Of a stretch of 64,000 nucleotides of DNA, positions 47,826 through 57,235 are shown piece after piece. A program made the translations under genes and the position numbers. The stretch spans positions 722,501 to 786,500 of the forward strand of contig NZ_CP043538.1 of NCBI RefSeq assembly GCF_000364445.2. The letters run 5' to 3'. This stretch comes from Methylobacterium mesophilicum SR1.6/6 (GTDB lineage: Bacteria; Pseudomonadota; Alphaproteobacteria; Rhizobiales; Beijerinckiaceae). The notes under the pieces are model-generated. The model saw only the letters and a program-made list of their open reading frames with translations, did not search any database and was not told the DNA's origin. Positions within the stretch are counted from its first letter, which is position 1. Every line of letters begins with the position of its first letter.

Positions 47826-48497
47826 TCAGCCGCTCAGGGCGACAGCACGGTCCAGCGCCTGCGGGAAGCCCTCCAGCGGTACCGCGATGGTGGCGGGATC
47901 GCTGCCGCTGGCCTTCTGACCGGTCACGAACAGCTTCTTGGCGGTCCGCATTCCGTCGAGCGCCAGCGTCGGGAAGCTGATCGGCACGAAGCAGCCGTCG
48001 ACGCCGCACGACGTGTAGGGCGCGCCCTTGCCGAGGGTCTGCTCGTCGAGCTTGAAGGTAACGCCGGGCTCGATGGAGAGGCCGAAGGGCATCAGCACGA
48101 GGCCCTGGGAACGGCCATCGACCGGCGTCTGCAGCTCGACCGCGAACTTGCGCCGCCCGGTCTGCGAATCGCCCTGCGACTGGGCCACGATGCAGGTGAT
48201 CTTCTCGTTCGGGCGCGTGCAGGTCATCGTCCAGTCGCCGTAGCTCTCGCTGACGGTGCTCGCGCCGGTCGGCCACGCGGCGTGCGCTGGTCCGTGGGCG
48301 GCGGGCGTCGCGGCCTCGGCGGACTTGGCCACGGGCTTCGGCGCAGCCGGCTTGGGCTTCGGCTTGGTACGGGCCTTCGGAGCCGCCTCGGCCGCGGGCG
48401 CCTCCCCGGGTTCGGCGTCCTGCGCGCGGAGCGTCAAGGGAACGGCGAGCAGCGCGGCGATCAGGCTGATGCGCGCGAGCGCTGGGAACGACGGCAT
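47826..48497 (-). CDS. Invasion-associated locus B (IalB) family protein
   Basis: 223 residues. Signal peptide MPSFPALARISLIAALLAVP ending around LRAQ, then a Pro/Lys/Ala-rich linker (residues 28-75). The IalB domain has ESYGDWTMTCTRPNEKITCI, then LMPFGLSIEPGVTFKLDEQT and SCGVDGCFVPISF, with two Cys pairs. IalB proteins are periplasmic, broadly found in alphaproteobacteria and of unclear function outside Bartonella. Upstream of and in line with the TPR gene. Confidence 0.88.
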   Translation of the reverse strand: MPSFPALARISLIAALLAVPLTLRAQDAEPGEAPAAEAAPKARTKPKPKPAAPKPVAKSAEAATPAAHGPAHAAWPTGASTVSESYGDWTMTCTRPNEKITCIVAQSQGDSQTGRRKFAVELQTPVDGRSQGLVLMPFGLSIEPGVTFKLDEQTLGKGAPYTSCGVDGCFVPISFPTLALDGMRTAKKLFVTGQKASGSDPATIAVPLEGFPQALDRAVALSG

Positions 48498-48610
48498 GGA
48501 ATCACGAACCCCCGGGCCATGGAGCGGCAGAGCCGCCTACTGCCCAACGGGGGGTGACGCAATCTCCCGAGCGTGACCGATCCGCGGACCGGCACGCCAC
48601 GACCGCCGCA

Positions 48611-48787
48611 TCAGAGCGGGTTCGGGCCGCCGACGGCGCGAGCCAGGGCGCACCGGCGCGCGAACGCGCCTTCCGCTCCGTTGCGGGTAGCGCGGGCGAT
48701 CGTGAACAGGAGCGTGATGAAACCGGGGTCGCGGTCGGCGCTTTCGTTGGCCGGGCCGGGAATCCGGGAGGTGATGAGCGCGAGCAT
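48611..48787 (-). CDS. Small hypothetical protein
   Basis: 58 residues beginning MLALITSRIPGPANESADRD, with a short hydrophobic stretch GFITLLFTIARA and basic end. Support is a GGAG exactly 6 nt before ATG 48787 and strong third-position G/C bias through most codons. No family recognised. A longer reading to 48988 is open but less biased. Confidence 0.45.
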   Translation of the reverse strand: MLALITSRIPGPANESADRDPGFITLLFTIARATRNGAEGAFARRCALARAVGGPNPL

Positions 48788-49380
48788 GGCGGACTCCGAG
48801 TTGCGTGGTCTCGGGCGCTTCGACTGTCCCTGTCGCATCCGGCCGACTTCGCGGCCTTGCTGCATCGCAATATGAGCCCTGCCATAAGCGCCTTCCATCG
48901 GGCCGGGCGCGCACGACACATGCATCTGACGCATGCAGCGGCGGCGATCCGTCAACCCTGCGTTAACGATCAGACTGCTTGCCCCCACGCCACGGCGCGA
49001 GGCTCGTCAGTCGCATCCTGCGCCGGATCCCACATGCGGCTTCGCTGACGCGCATGCGACCTACCGAACGGCCTCGTCTCAGCTAGCCCTTCAACCGACC
49101 CTCGGAACATGCTGGACGGCGAGCCGTGAGCCAGCACAGAACTCAGCCTTTGGGCGGGTCCACGCGTGAGCCACCCGCATGCGCAGCCCCACGCGCTCTC
49201 GCAGTGCGGTTGACCGTGGGCGGTCCAGCCGCCATTGAGCGCGCTTTCGGCGACTTGAACTTCGAACCGCATCGGCACCGCCACGCGGGCCTGTCGCCGC
49301 ACTGTCACACGCGCGCCATAACCCGCCCGCGAGCCAGACCTGCGGACCCGCGACGCGTCCGCCAACGAGGATCTCCCCGC
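48788..49380. other. Intergenic region upstream of homospermidine synthase
   Basis: About 590 bp with no convincing gene. It must hold the promoter of the homospermidine synthase gene and perhaps of the small ORF. A CtrA-like sequence TCAA-N7-TTAA is at 48952-48966 (one mismatch). An inverted GCATCTGACGCATGC repeat is at 48921-48936. Confidence 0.45.
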
Positions 49381-50826
49381 ATGACCGACCAGCCGACCCA
49401 TCACCCGGTCCACGGCCGCATCACCGGCCCCATCGTGATGATCGGCTTCGGCTCGATCGGCCGCGGCACCCTGCCCCTGATCGAACGCCACTTCGAATAC
49501 GACAAGGCCCGCTTCACCGTGATCGACCCGGTCGACACCCACCGGTCGCTCGCCGAGAAGCACGGGCTGCGCTTCGAGACGGTCGCGCTGACCCAGGAGA
49601 ACTACCGCGACGTGCTCACCCCGCTCCTCACCGAGGGCGGGGGCCAGGGCTTCTGCGTGAACCTGTCGGTCGATACCTCGTCGCGCGCCATCATGGAGCT
49701 CTGCCGCGAGCTCGGCGCCCTCTACATCGACACCGTGGCCGAGCCCTGGCCCGGCTTCTACTTCGACAAGACCAAGAGCCAGGGCGACCGCACCAACTAC
49801 GCGCTCCGTCAGGATATCCTCGACGCCCGCGCCCAGAAGCCGGGCGGCACCACCGCGGTCTCCTGCTGCGGCGCCAATCCCGGCATGGTCTCGTGGTTCG
49901 TCAAGCAGGCGCTCCTGAACATCGCGCAGGATACCGGCCTGCAGCGGCCCGAGCCCAAGACCCGGGCCGAGTGGGCCGGCCTGATGAAGGACCTGGGCGT
50001 CAAGGGCGTCCACATCGCCGAGCGGGACACCCAGCGCGCCAAGACCCCGAAGCCGCGCGGCGTCTTCGTCAACACTTGGTCGGTGGAGGGCTTCGTCTCC
50101 GAGGGCAACCAGCCGGCCGAGCTCGGCTGGGGCACGCACGAGACGTGGAAGCCCGCCAACGCCCGCGAGCAGGAGAAGGGCTCGCGCTGCGCGATCTACC
50201 TGCTGCAGCCGGGCGCCGACACACGCGTGCGCACCTGGGTGCCGACCGCCGGCGCGCAGTTCGGCTTCCTGGTGACCCACAACGAGGCGGTCTCGATCGC
50301 CGACTACTACACGGTGCGCGAGGGCGATCGGCCGGTCTTCCGGCCGACCTGCCACTACGCCTACCACCCGGCCGACGACGCCGTGCTCTCGCTCCACGAG
50401 ATGTTCGGCAACGCCGCCAAGGTGCAGGAGCAGCACCACATTCTCGACGAGACCGAGATCGTCGACGGCATCGACGAGCTGGGCGTGCTGGTCTACGGCC
50501 ACAAGAAGAACGCCTACTGGTACGGCTCGCAGCTCTCCATCGAGGAGACCCGCCGGATCGCGCCCTATCAGAACGCCACCGGCCTGCAGGTCACCTCGGC
50601 GGTGCTCGCCGGCATGGTCTGGGCGCTGGAGAATCCGGAGGCCGGCATCGTCGAGGCCGACGAGATGGATTTCCGCCGCTGCCTGGAGGTCCAGACCCCG
50701 TATCTCGGCCCGGTCGTCGGCGTGTACACCGACTGGACGCCCCTCACCGACCGGCCGGGCCTCTTCCCGGAGGACATCGACACCAGCGACCCCTGGCAGT
50801 TCCGCAACGTGCTGGTGCACGGCTGA
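49381..50826 (+). CDS. hss: Homospermidine synthase
   Basis: NAD-dependent enzyme of 481 residues that condenses putrescine units to homospermidine, the main long polyamine in many alphaproteobacteria. Rossmann start PIVMIGFGSIGRGTLPLIER, then VIDPVDTHRSLAEKHGLRFE, DTVAEPWPGFYFD, and SCCGANPGMVSWFVKQALL. Length is normal. GAGGATC precedes ATG 49381. Stands alone, followed by a strong terminator. Confidence 0.94.
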   Translation: MTDQPTHHPVHGRITGPIVMIGFGSIGRGTLPLIERHFEYDKARFTVIDPVDTHRSLAEKHGLRFETVALTQENYRDVLTPLLTEGGGQGFCVNLSVDTSSRAIMELCRELGALYIDTVAEPWPGFYFDKTKSQGDRTNYALRQDILDARAQKPGGTTAVSCCGANPGMVSWFVKQALLNIAQDTGLQRPEPKTRAEWAGLMKDLGVKGVHIAERDTQRAKTPKPRGVFVNTWSVEGFVSEGNQPAELGWGTHETWKPANAREQEKGSRCAIYLLQPGADTRVRTWVPTAGAQFGFLVTHNEAVSIADYYTVREGDRPVFRPTCHYAYHPADDAVLSLHEMFGNAAKVQEQHHILDETEIVDGIDELGVLVYGHKKNAYWYGSQLSIEETRRIAPYQNATGLQVTSAVLAGMVWALENPEAGIVEADEMDFRRCLEVQTPYLGPVVGVYTDWTPLTDRPGLFPEDIDTSDPWQFRNVLVHG

Positions 50827-50836
50827 GGCTTCGGCT

Positions 50837-50865
50837 CCGCGCCCGCGTGAGGCGGGCGCGGTTTT
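50837..50865 (+). terminator. Rho-independent terminator of homospermidine synthase
   Basis: A perfect 10-bp stem (CCGCGCCCGC / GCGGGCGCGG), 5-nt loop and four T, 11 bp past the stop codon. Confidence 0.88.
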
Positions 50866-50874
50866 CCGCATCGG

Positions 50875-51768
50875 CTACTCGGCCTGGCGCCGTGTCACCA
50901 GGGTGCGGCCTGGCTCGACCTCCGCCTTGTCCTGGTAGAGCGGCACGATCGCGCGCAGCCAGCCGCGGACCTCGCGCCCGCGGTAGTTCCGCTCGATCAC
51001 GTCGTGGGTCAGGTAGGCTTGCAGGTTCACGGGCCCGAAATTGTAGCCCACCAAGCCGCCCACGGCGATCTGCCCCTGCGGGCGGTAGCTGCCCACGCCG
51101 GTGGGCAGGTCGGTCGAGCCGAAGGCCACCGCGCCGACCTGCCACTGGCCGAACTTCTTCGTCATGGTCAGGTCGAGGTTCAGGTAGTCCGGGTAGAGGG
51201 TGCCGGACGGTGAACGGGTGTCGAGGAAGACGCCGTAGAGCAGGTTCGACGTGAGGTTCCAGCCGTCGCCCGTGTAGCTCAGCGCGAAGCGATGGCTGAG
51301 CGAGGCCGACTGGGTCAGGAAGCGCGTCTGGATCGGCAGGTAGCCGCCGAAGAGATAGCTCACGCCGACATCGCCGCCGAGGTCCCAGGCAAGCTGGGCC
51401 GCGAGGAGCTGCTGCCCGATCCCGCTCTGATAGGGCGCGCCCTGGCTGCTCGCCGCCGCGACCGGCTGGGTGAAGAAGAGCTGCAGGCGCGCGCCCGCGA
51501 CGGTCCAGGGGGTGGCCCACGCGAAGGTCGGCAGGTTGACGTTCGTCGAAGAGTCGCGGGGCTGCGTGCTGCGCGTCCCGAAGCTCGACAGGTTCACGAA
51601 GTACAGTCCGACCGGCAGCTGGTCGCCCACCGGCAGACCGACCGTCTGGCCCGGCTGCGCCGCGGATGCGGCGAGGGTGGGCGTTGCGGCCGACATGACG
51701 GTGGACGTGATGGTGGCGGCAAGAAACGTCCCCGCAATCCTGCGTGACGTCAGGGTGAAACCAGCCAT
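50875..51768 (-). CDS. MetA/phenol-degradation type outer-membrane protein
   Basis: 297 residues. Signal sequence near the N-terminus (GTFLAATITSTVMSAATPTL then AAS). The mature part has the pattern of the Phenol_MetA_deg family: GLPVGDQLPVGLYFVNLSSF, then repeating beta strands, for example LLYGVFLDTRSPSGTLYPDY and GYNFGPVNLQAYLTHDV. These are predicted porin-like barrels, often near aromatic-degradation genes, though none is here. Convergent with the homospermidine synthase gene. Confidence 0.8.
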   Translation of the reverse strand: MAGFTLTSRRIAGTFLAATITSTVMSAATPTLAASAAQPGQTVGLPVGDQLPVGLYFVNLSSFGTRSTQPRDSSTNVNLPTFAWATPWTVAGARLQLFFTQPVAAASSQGAPYQSGIGQQLLAAQLAWDLGGDVGVSYLFGGYLPIQTRFLTQSASLSHRFALSYTGDGWNLTSNLLYGVFLDTRSPSGTLYPDYLNLDLTMTKKFGQWQVGAVAFGSTDLPTGVGSYRPQGQIAVGGLVGYNFGPVNLQAYLTHDVIERNYRGREVRGWLRAIVPLYQDKAEVEPGRTLVTRRQAE

Positions 51769-51908
51769 GGAGATCCCGGATCAGGGCCCCGGGAGCCGGG
51801 GCCGATCAGGATTGGACGGGCGTTCTCTCCGGCTGCATCCCGGCTGTACGGCCAAGTCGTGCGCAACGGCACGGGCTCGACAGGACGAACTCTTGCGGCG
51901 GGACTAAA

Positions 51909-52760
51909 TCAGCGACCCGCGACTTCCACGACGAAATCGCTCCGGTAGGTCGCGCCTTCAACCGGGTTCGACACCCATCGGCAGCGCCCGACCGCCATGT
52001 CGTGGCCTGCGTGGAAATGACCGGAGATCCACAGCGCCGGCCGCTCCGGGTCGGCGAGATCGTCGAGGGCCGTGGAGGCGTAGAAGGCCGGCACCCACCA
52101 GGGCACGCCGGGCGCGTCCCGGAACCGGTCCGCCGCCAGCGGGCTCGCCGGATGGTGCGTCACCACCACGGTCGGGCCGTCATGAGGACGGCGAAGCGCG
52201 GCGTGCAGGCCCGCACGCTCGGCCCGGTGCTCGGCCATCGCGTCCGCGGGCTGCCAGGGGCGGCCGTCGCCCTTGCGGATCGACCCGAGATACTCCCGCG
52301 ATCCGGTTACCGGATCGGTCATGCGCGTGGCCGCGTAGGCGACAGGGTCGTCGGGCCGGTCGGGCGTGTCCGGAGCGAGCCAGCGCCCGGCGAGGCTCCA
52401 GTCGCTCCACAGGGTGGTGCCGACGAAGCGCACGCCGTCGATGACGCAGGCCTGCGCCTTCTGGAGCAGGTGGATGCGGGCCCCCGCCCCGTTCAACCGC
52501 GCGACTTCCCGCTCCAGGGCGGCGAGCAGCTCCGGCGCGGTCCGGGGATCCCCGGTCGGGGCGTAGCGCTCGTGATTGCCGGGCACCAGCACGACGGGCC
52601 GCCCCTGCGCGAGGTGCAGCAGGGCCGCGAGGCCCCGCTCGGGATGTCCCTCGTACAGATCGCCCGGGCAGGCGAGCAGGTCGAAGGGCTCCAGGGGCGA
52701 TGCGATCAGGTCGAGCCGTCGCCGCTCCAGGTGCAGGTCCGAGATGGGGAAGATGCGCAT
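51909..52760 (-). CDS. Calcineurin-like metallophosphoesterase
   Basis: 283 residues, cytoplasmic. The full metal-site set is visible: SDLHLE (Asp8, His10), CPGDLYEG, PGNHERY, THHPAS and GHFHAGHD. Substrate unknown. ATG 52760 lies 8 bp after the CDF gene stop, so the two are likely co-transcribed. Confidence 0.88.
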   Translation of the reverse strand: MRIFPISDLHLERRRLDLIASPLEPFDLLACPGDLYEGHPERGLAALLHLAQGRPVVLVPGNHERYAPTGDPRTAPELLAALEREVARLNGAGARIHLLQKAQACVIDGVRFVGTTLWSDWSLAGRWLAPDTPDRPDDPVAYAATRMTDPVTGSREYLGSIRKGDGRPWQPADAMAEHRAERAGLHAALRRPHDGPTVVVTHHPASPLAADRFRDAPGVPWWVPAFYASTALDDLADPERPALWISGHFHAGHDMAVGRCRWVSNPVEGATYRSDFVVEVAGR

Positions 52761-52768
52761 GGCTGTGC

Positions 52769-53386
52769 TTACCGGGCAGCGCGCCGCTCGGCCGCGGCGG
52801 CCCGGAGGATGTCGACGGCGGAATCGGCGTTGAGGATCGCGATCCCGGCCGCCACGACGAGGTCCGGCCACGGGGACGGGTAAAGGGCCGTCACCAGCCC
52901 GGCCGCGATGATCGCGATGTTGGCGAAGGCGTCGTTGCGGGCCGAGAGGTAGGCCGCCCGGGTCAGGCTTCCGGAGCCGTGCCGGTGCCGGGCGAGCATC
53001 AGCGCGCAGGTCAGGTTCACGGCGAGCGCTCCGATTCCAGCGAGCGTCAGCGGCAGCGCGGCCGGCGCCGCGAAGTCCGAGACCTTCTCGTAGGCCGCGT
53101 AGGCCCCCGCCAGGGCCGGCAGGAGCAGGATGCCCGCCATGGCTGTGCCGAGCCGGGCGCGGCTGCGCGCGCTCCACCCGAGGCCCGCGAAGATCAGCAG
53201 GTTGATCGCCGCGTCCTCCAGGAAATCGAGGCTGTCGGCGATGAGTGCCACCGAGCCGATGGCGAGCGCCACCGCGATCTCGATGCAAAAATAGCCGAGG
53301 TTCAGCGCCGCCACGCGGGCGACGACGGGGCGGAGGGCGGGCGGCGCGGGCCGGGCGGCGTCATCGGGGGTCACGGGGCGCCTCAT
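52769..53386 (-). CDS. Cation diffusion facilitator family transporter, short form
   Basis: 205-residue membrane protein with about six helices. The metal-binding DSLDFLEDAAIN in the second helix and SARNDAFANIAIIAAGL in the fifth correspond to the CDF transport site. It ends right after the sixth helix (NADSAVDILRAAAAERRAAR), so it lacks the usual 80-residue cytoplasmic metal-sensing domain. The metal cannot be read. Upstream partner of the phosphoesterase gene. Confidence 0.82.
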   Translation of the reverse strand: MRRPVTPDDAARPAPPALRPVVARVAALNLGYFCIEIAVALAIGSVALIADSLDFLEDAAINLLIFAGLGWSARSRARLGTAMAGILLLPALAGAYAAYEKVSDFAAPAALPLTLAGIGALAVNLTCALMLARHRHGSGSLTRAAYLSARNDAFANIAIIAAGLVTALYPSPWPDLVVAAGIAILNADSAVDILRAAAAERRAAR

Positions 53387-53562
53387 CGCCGAGCGCGGCC
53401 CGCCTGTCGAGGGCTGTTGAGAAAACCCTGTCCGCGCCTCAAGAAAGTTCGAGGCCCTTACGCCTTCGTCCGGGTGGATTCGGCGCCGCGATCGTGCGAG
53501 GCGGTTGCCGGAGCCGGCCGCTCGAGACGGGAGACCGGCCGCAACCGGAGGTCTGCCGAGCC

Positions 53563-54036
53563 ATGCTGCCCGAACTGCGCGTGCTCTACTTCGAGGATCT
53601 CGAGGTCGGATTGTCGGAAACCCTGTCGAAGACGATCGCCTCCTCGGACGTGGTCGGCTTCGCCGAGATCACCGGCGACCGCAACCCGATCCACCTGTCC
53701 GAACACTTCGCGGCCCGCACGCCCTTCGGCACCCGCATCGCGCACGGCCTCTACACGGCCGGGCTGATCTCGGCGGTGCTCGGCACCCGCCTGCCGGGAC
53801 CGGGCGCCGTCTACATCTCGCAGACCCTCAACTTCCGCGCGCCCGTTCGGATCGGCGACGTGGTCGAGGTGACCGTCACGGTTGCGGAGCTGATGCCCGA
53901 GCGGCGCCGGGCGCGCCTCGCCTGCCAGTGCTCCGTGGCCGGCGAGACCGTCCTCGACGGCGAGGCGCTGGTGAAGGTGCCGACCAAGGCCGAGGCCGAC
54001 CCGCTCGCGAGCCGCACCGAGCGACAGCAGGGCTGA
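53563..54036 (+). CDS. MaoC-like (R)-specific enoyl-CoA hydratase
   Basis: 157 residues, hot-dog fold. The hydratase-2 motif is seen as SDVVGFAEITGDRNPIHLSE with catalytic Asp and His, then TPFGTRIAHGLYTAGLISAV. PhaJ-type members supply (R)-3-hydroxyacyl-CoA for PHA, and phaC is 34 kb away, so the link is only possible. GGAGG is 11 nt before ATG 53563. Followed after one base by the SpoU methyltransferase gene. Confidence 0.88.
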   Translation: MLPELRVLYFEDLEVGLSETLSKTIASSDVVGFAEITGDRNPIHLSEHFAARTPFGTRIAHGLYTAGLISAVLGTRLPGPGAVYISQTLNFRAPVRIGDVVEVTVTVAELMPERRRARLACQCSVAGETVLDGEALVKVPTKAEADPLASRTERQQG

Positions 54037-54037
54037 G

Positions 54038-54868
54038 GTGCCCGCGGAGCCGGAGACGCTCACCGACCCGGACGATCCCCGCCTCGCCCCCTACGCGCGG
54101 ATGCGCGAGCGCGACCTCGTCGGCCGCGCCGGCCGCTTCGTCGCTGAGGGCGAGGTGACCCTGCGGCTGCTGCTCGGGTGCCGCAGCCGCTTCCGGGCCG
54201 AGTCGATCCTGCTCGCGCGGGAACGCTGGCCGGTGCTGTCGGACGCCGTCGCCGCCTGTCCGGAGCCGCCGCCCGTGTATCTTGCGGCCAAGGCCGTGAT
54301 GAGTGCCGTGACGGGCTTCCCGATCCACCGCGGCGTGCTGGCGATCGGTCTGCGCGGCGCGGAGCCGGACGCCGCCGCGATCGTGCCGCCGCCGCCCGCG
54401 CCGGCCCTGGTGCTGGGGCTCGCCGGCTTGACCAACCACGACAATGTCGGCGCCGCCTTCCGCAACGCCGCCGCCTTCGGGGCGGACGCGGTGCTGCTCG
54501 ATGCGGGAAGCTGCGATCCGCTCTATCGCAAGAGCATCCGGGTGTCGGCCGGGGCCGCGCTGATCCAGCCCTTCGCCCGGCTGCAAGCGGGTCAGGACTG
54601 GCTTGAGGTGGCGCGAAGGCTCTCTCTCACGCCGCTGGCCCTCAGTCCCGGAGCTGACGAAACCCTGGACGCCGCCGCGGCGCCCGAGCGGGCCCTCCTG
54701 CTGCTCGGCACCGAGGGTCCAGGGCTCGACCCGGAGACGCTCGCCCGGGCGCGGCCGGTGCGCATCCCGATGGCGGCAGGCTTCGACTCGCTCAACGTCG
54801 CCACCGCGGCGGGGATCGCCCTGCACAGCATAGCCCGAAGCCAGGGACGCCTCGGTGACGGGCTGTGA
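54038..54868 (+). CDS. SpoU/TrmH family RNA methyltransferase
   Basis: 276 residues. An N-terminal substrate-binding part is followed by the knotted SPOUT domain with motif 1 NHDNVGAAFRNAAAFGADAV, motif 2 LLLLGTEGPGL and motif 3 IPMAAGFDSLNVATAAGIAL. It methylates ribose 2'-OH in tRNA or rRNA; the target is unknown. GTG start at 54038, immediately after the MaoC stop. Confidence 0.9.
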   Translation: MPAEPETLTDPDDPRLAPYARMRERDLVGRAGRFVAEGEVTLRLLLGCRSRFRAESILLARERWPVLSDAVAACPEPPPVYLAAKAVMSAVTGFPIHRGVLAIGLRGAEPDAAAIVPPPPAPALVLGLAGLTNHDNVGAAFRNAAAFGADAVLLDAGSCDPLYRKSIRVSAGAALIQPFARLQAGQDWLEVARRLSLTPLALSPGADETLDAAAAPERALLLLGTEGPGLDPETLARARPVRIPMAAGFDSLNVATAAGIALHSIARSQGRLGDGL

Positions 54869-55189
54869 GGCCTCGACCGGTGGCACCCAGCGCGGGATCG
54901 GGTGAGCCGCCAATCTGGAAAGCCGGGACGGGCAGAGGGCCAAGGTCCGTTGTGCCGGTACAGGCGCATCCGCGACGTGGTCGCGACGCCGCGTCCGTAG
55001 GGCGGCGTGCCATCGAACGTCTCCGTAACCACCACGGGCTGCCGAAACCGTACGATTCTTGACAACTTGGCAACCCAGTCCGTTTTCGTCCGTCAGTCTG
55101 CGCGCGACAAACGGCTGCAATTGCCGTGCGGAGATGCGAGGCTAGCTTGGCCGCAAGGTGGCGGGGGATTCTGCGAGGAGGCAGTCGCG
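54869..55189. other. Leader region of carotenoid desaturase operon
   Basis: 321 bp with no gene seen. It should hold the operon promoter. A TTGACA at 55059-55064 has no good -10 at 16-18 nt. A near-palindrome TGTGCCGGTACA is at 54951-54962. Confidence 0.4.
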
Positions 55190-56779
55190 TTGCTTCAGTC
55201 TGGTGATGGGTTGCGGGCGCTGACCGGACGCCGGGTGGCCGTAGTCGGGGCCGGGCCGGGCGGACTCGCATCCGCCCTGATCCTGGCGCGCGCCGGTATC
55301 CACGTCACGCTGTTCGAGAAGGACGCGCAGGTCGGCGGCCGGACCAAGACTGTGGAGGCCCCCGGGGGCTACCGCTTCGATATCGGCCCGACCTTCTTCC
55401 TCTATCCACAGATTCTCGCGGACATCTTCGCGGGCTGCGGCGAGCGGCTCGAGGATCACGTCAAGCTGGAGCGTCTCGATCCGCAATATCACCTCGTTTT
55501 CGAGGGGCCTGACGGGATTTCGGGAACGATCCGCGCTACGGGCGATGTCGAGCGCCTGGAACGCGAGATCGCCGGCGTTGCGCCGGACGATGCCCGGAAC
55601 GTCAAAGCGTTCTTCGCCGAGAACCGCACCAAGCTGCAATACTTCAAGCCGGTGCTGGAGCAGGCCTTTCACACGCTGCGCAGCATGGCGAGCCCGGCGA
55701 TGCTGGCCGCCCTGCCCTACCTCCATCCCGGACGGAGCGTCGACCGCGACCTGAAACGCCACTTCGCCGACCCGCGGGTGCGCCTCGCCTTCTCATTCCA
55801 GACCAAGTACCTCGGCATGTCGCCGTTCCGGTGCCCGAGCCTGTTCACGATCCTGTCGTTCCTCGAATACGAGCATGGGGTCTACCACCCGGTGGGCGGC
55901 TGCGGCGCAGTCTCGGACGCGATGGCGGGCTTGGCCACCCGCATGGGCGTCGACCTCCGGCTCAACAGCAACGTCGAGCGCGTGCTGTTCGAGGGCAAGC
56001 GCGCCAGTGGCGTGGTGGCCGACGGCGAGGTCTTCAACGCCGACGCCGTGCTGATCAACGGCGACTTCGCCAAGGTGGTGCGCGCCCTGGTGCCCGAGCG
56101 GCACCGCCCGCGCTGGCGCGACTCCAAGATCAAGAAGGCCCGCCTCTCCTGCTCGACCTTCATGCTCTACCTCGGACTCGAGGGGAAAATGCCCGACAGC
56201 CTCGGGCATCACACGATCCTCCTGGCCGAGGGCTACGAGAAGAACATCCGCGAGATCACCGAGGGCACGCTGCCGATGCAGCCCTCCCTCTACGTGCAGC
56301 ACGCCGGCTACACGGATGGCGGCATGGCGCCTCCGGGCCACACGGCCCTCTACGTGCTGGTGCCGGTGCCGAACCTGAAGGCCGGGATCGACTGGCGTTC
56401 CGTGCGCGCGACCTACCGGGCTCTGATCCTGGAGCGGCTGAAGCTCCTCGGACTCGGCGATATCGAGTCCCGGATTCGTTACGAGCGGATCATCGACCCG
56501 ACCCAGTGGGAGGAGGATTTCGCCGTCCACGAAGGTGCCACCTTCAACCTCGCCCATGACCTGATGCAAATGCTGTACTTCCGGCCGCACAACCGGTTCG
56601 GGCCCGGACTCTACATCGTCGGCGGCGGTACCCATCCGGGCTCCGGCCTGCCGGTGATCTACGAGGGTGCGCGAATCTCCGCCCGGCTGCTGATCGAGGA
56701 ACTGGCCGGCGCCCGCGCCGCCGCGCAGGCCGGCATCCCCGAAACCGCGCCGCTGGCCACCTCCGGCGAGGCCTCGTGA
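55190..56779 (+). CDS. Carotenoid desaturase/oxidase, CrtI/CrtN family (1)
   Basis: FAD-dependent enzyme of 529 residues. Dinucleotide motif GAGPGG at 20-25 with Glu43; then [14 protein letters not shown] and a C-terminal FAD motif [20 protein letters not shown]. The family introduces double bonds into phytoene, diapophytoene or squalene, or oxidises ends. In Methylobacterium, C30 carotenoids are expected, but which step this copy does cannot be read. TTG start at 55190, with GAGGAGG 8 nt upstream; the frame is open earlier but without homology. First gene of a four-gene operon. Confidence 0.88.
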   Translation: MLQSGDGLRALTGRRVAVVGAGPGGLASALILARAGIHVTLFEKDAQVGGRTKTVEAPGGYRFDIGPTFFLYPQILADIFAGCGERLEDHVKLERLDPQYHLVFEGPDGISGTIRATGDVERLEREIAGVAPDDARNVKAFFAENRTKLQYFKPVLEQAFHTLRSMASPAMLAALPYLHPGRSVDRDLKRHFADPRVRLAFSFQTKYLGMSPFRCPSLFTILSFLEYEHGVYHPVGGCGAVSDAMAGLATRMGVDLRLNSNVERVLFEGKRASGVVADGEVFNADAVLINGDFAKVVRALVPERHRPRWRDSKIKKARLSCSTFMLYLGLEGKMPDSLGHHTILLAEGYEKNIREITEGTLPMQPSLYVQHAGYTDGGMAPPGHTALYVLVPVPNLKAGIDWRSVRATYRALILERLKLLGLGDIESRIRYERIIDPTQWEEDFAVHEGATFNLAHDLMQMLYFRPHNRFGPGLYIVGGGTHPGSGLPVIYEGARISARLLIEELAGARAAAQAGIPETAPLATSGEAS

Positions 56780-57231
56780 GCAGGCCGTCCAGCCGGATCG
56801 CCCTGGCGGCGGGGCTCTGCGCCCTCGCGGCGGGGCTCAGCGGCCCCGTCGTGCCGGCGGCAGCCGCAACCGTTCAGGTCGAGGTCGACGGGATCGAACC
56901 CGGCGGCGGTCAGGTGCGCGTCGCGCTCTGTCAGGGTGGGCTCTCGGAAAGCGCCTGTCTGCGCGGTGACGACGCCAGCGCCACCGCGGACCGCGCGCTG
57001 TTCACATTCCAGGGCGTGAGCCCGGGAACCTACGCGGTGGCGGCCTACCAGGACGCCAACGGCAACGGCCGCCTCGACCGCACCGGTCTCGGCCTGCCGC
57101 TGGAGCCCTACGCCTTCTCGGGGGCTGCCGGGCGCCGGGCGCGACCAGACTTCTCCGAAGCCGCCTTCGTGCTCCGGGAGCCGGGAGGCTCCGTGCGGGT
57201 GCGCCTCGCCCGCGCCCTCCCGCGGCGCTGA
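56776..57231 (+). CDS. DUF2141 domain secreted protein
   Basis: 151 residues. Signal sequence up to VVPAAAA, then a beta-sandwich DUF2141 domain: [20 protein letters not shown] is the hallmark, then [14 protein letters not shown] and [10 protein letters not shown]. Function of DUF2141 is unknown; members occur near carotenoid or lipid genes in some genomes. GTG start overlaps the desaturase stop (GTGA), so translation is coupled. Confidence 0.88.
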   Translation: MSRPSSRIALAAGLCALAAGLSGPVVPAAAATVQVEVDGIEPGGGQVRVALCQGGLSESACLRGDDASATADRALFTFQGVSPGTYAVAAYQDANGNGRLDRTGLGLPLEPYAFSGAAGRRARPDFSEAAFVLREPGGSVRVRLARALPRR

Positions 57232-57235
57232 GGGC

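Noticed and set aside
54951..54962. TGTGCCGGTACA as a PpsR/CrtJ-type pigment-gene operator
   Set aside because: The known site is TGT-N12-ACA; here the gap is only 6 nt.
55059..55064. TTGACA as -35 of the carotenoid desaturase operon
   Set aside because: No recognisable -10 sequence at 16-18 nt; kept only as a note in the leader entry.
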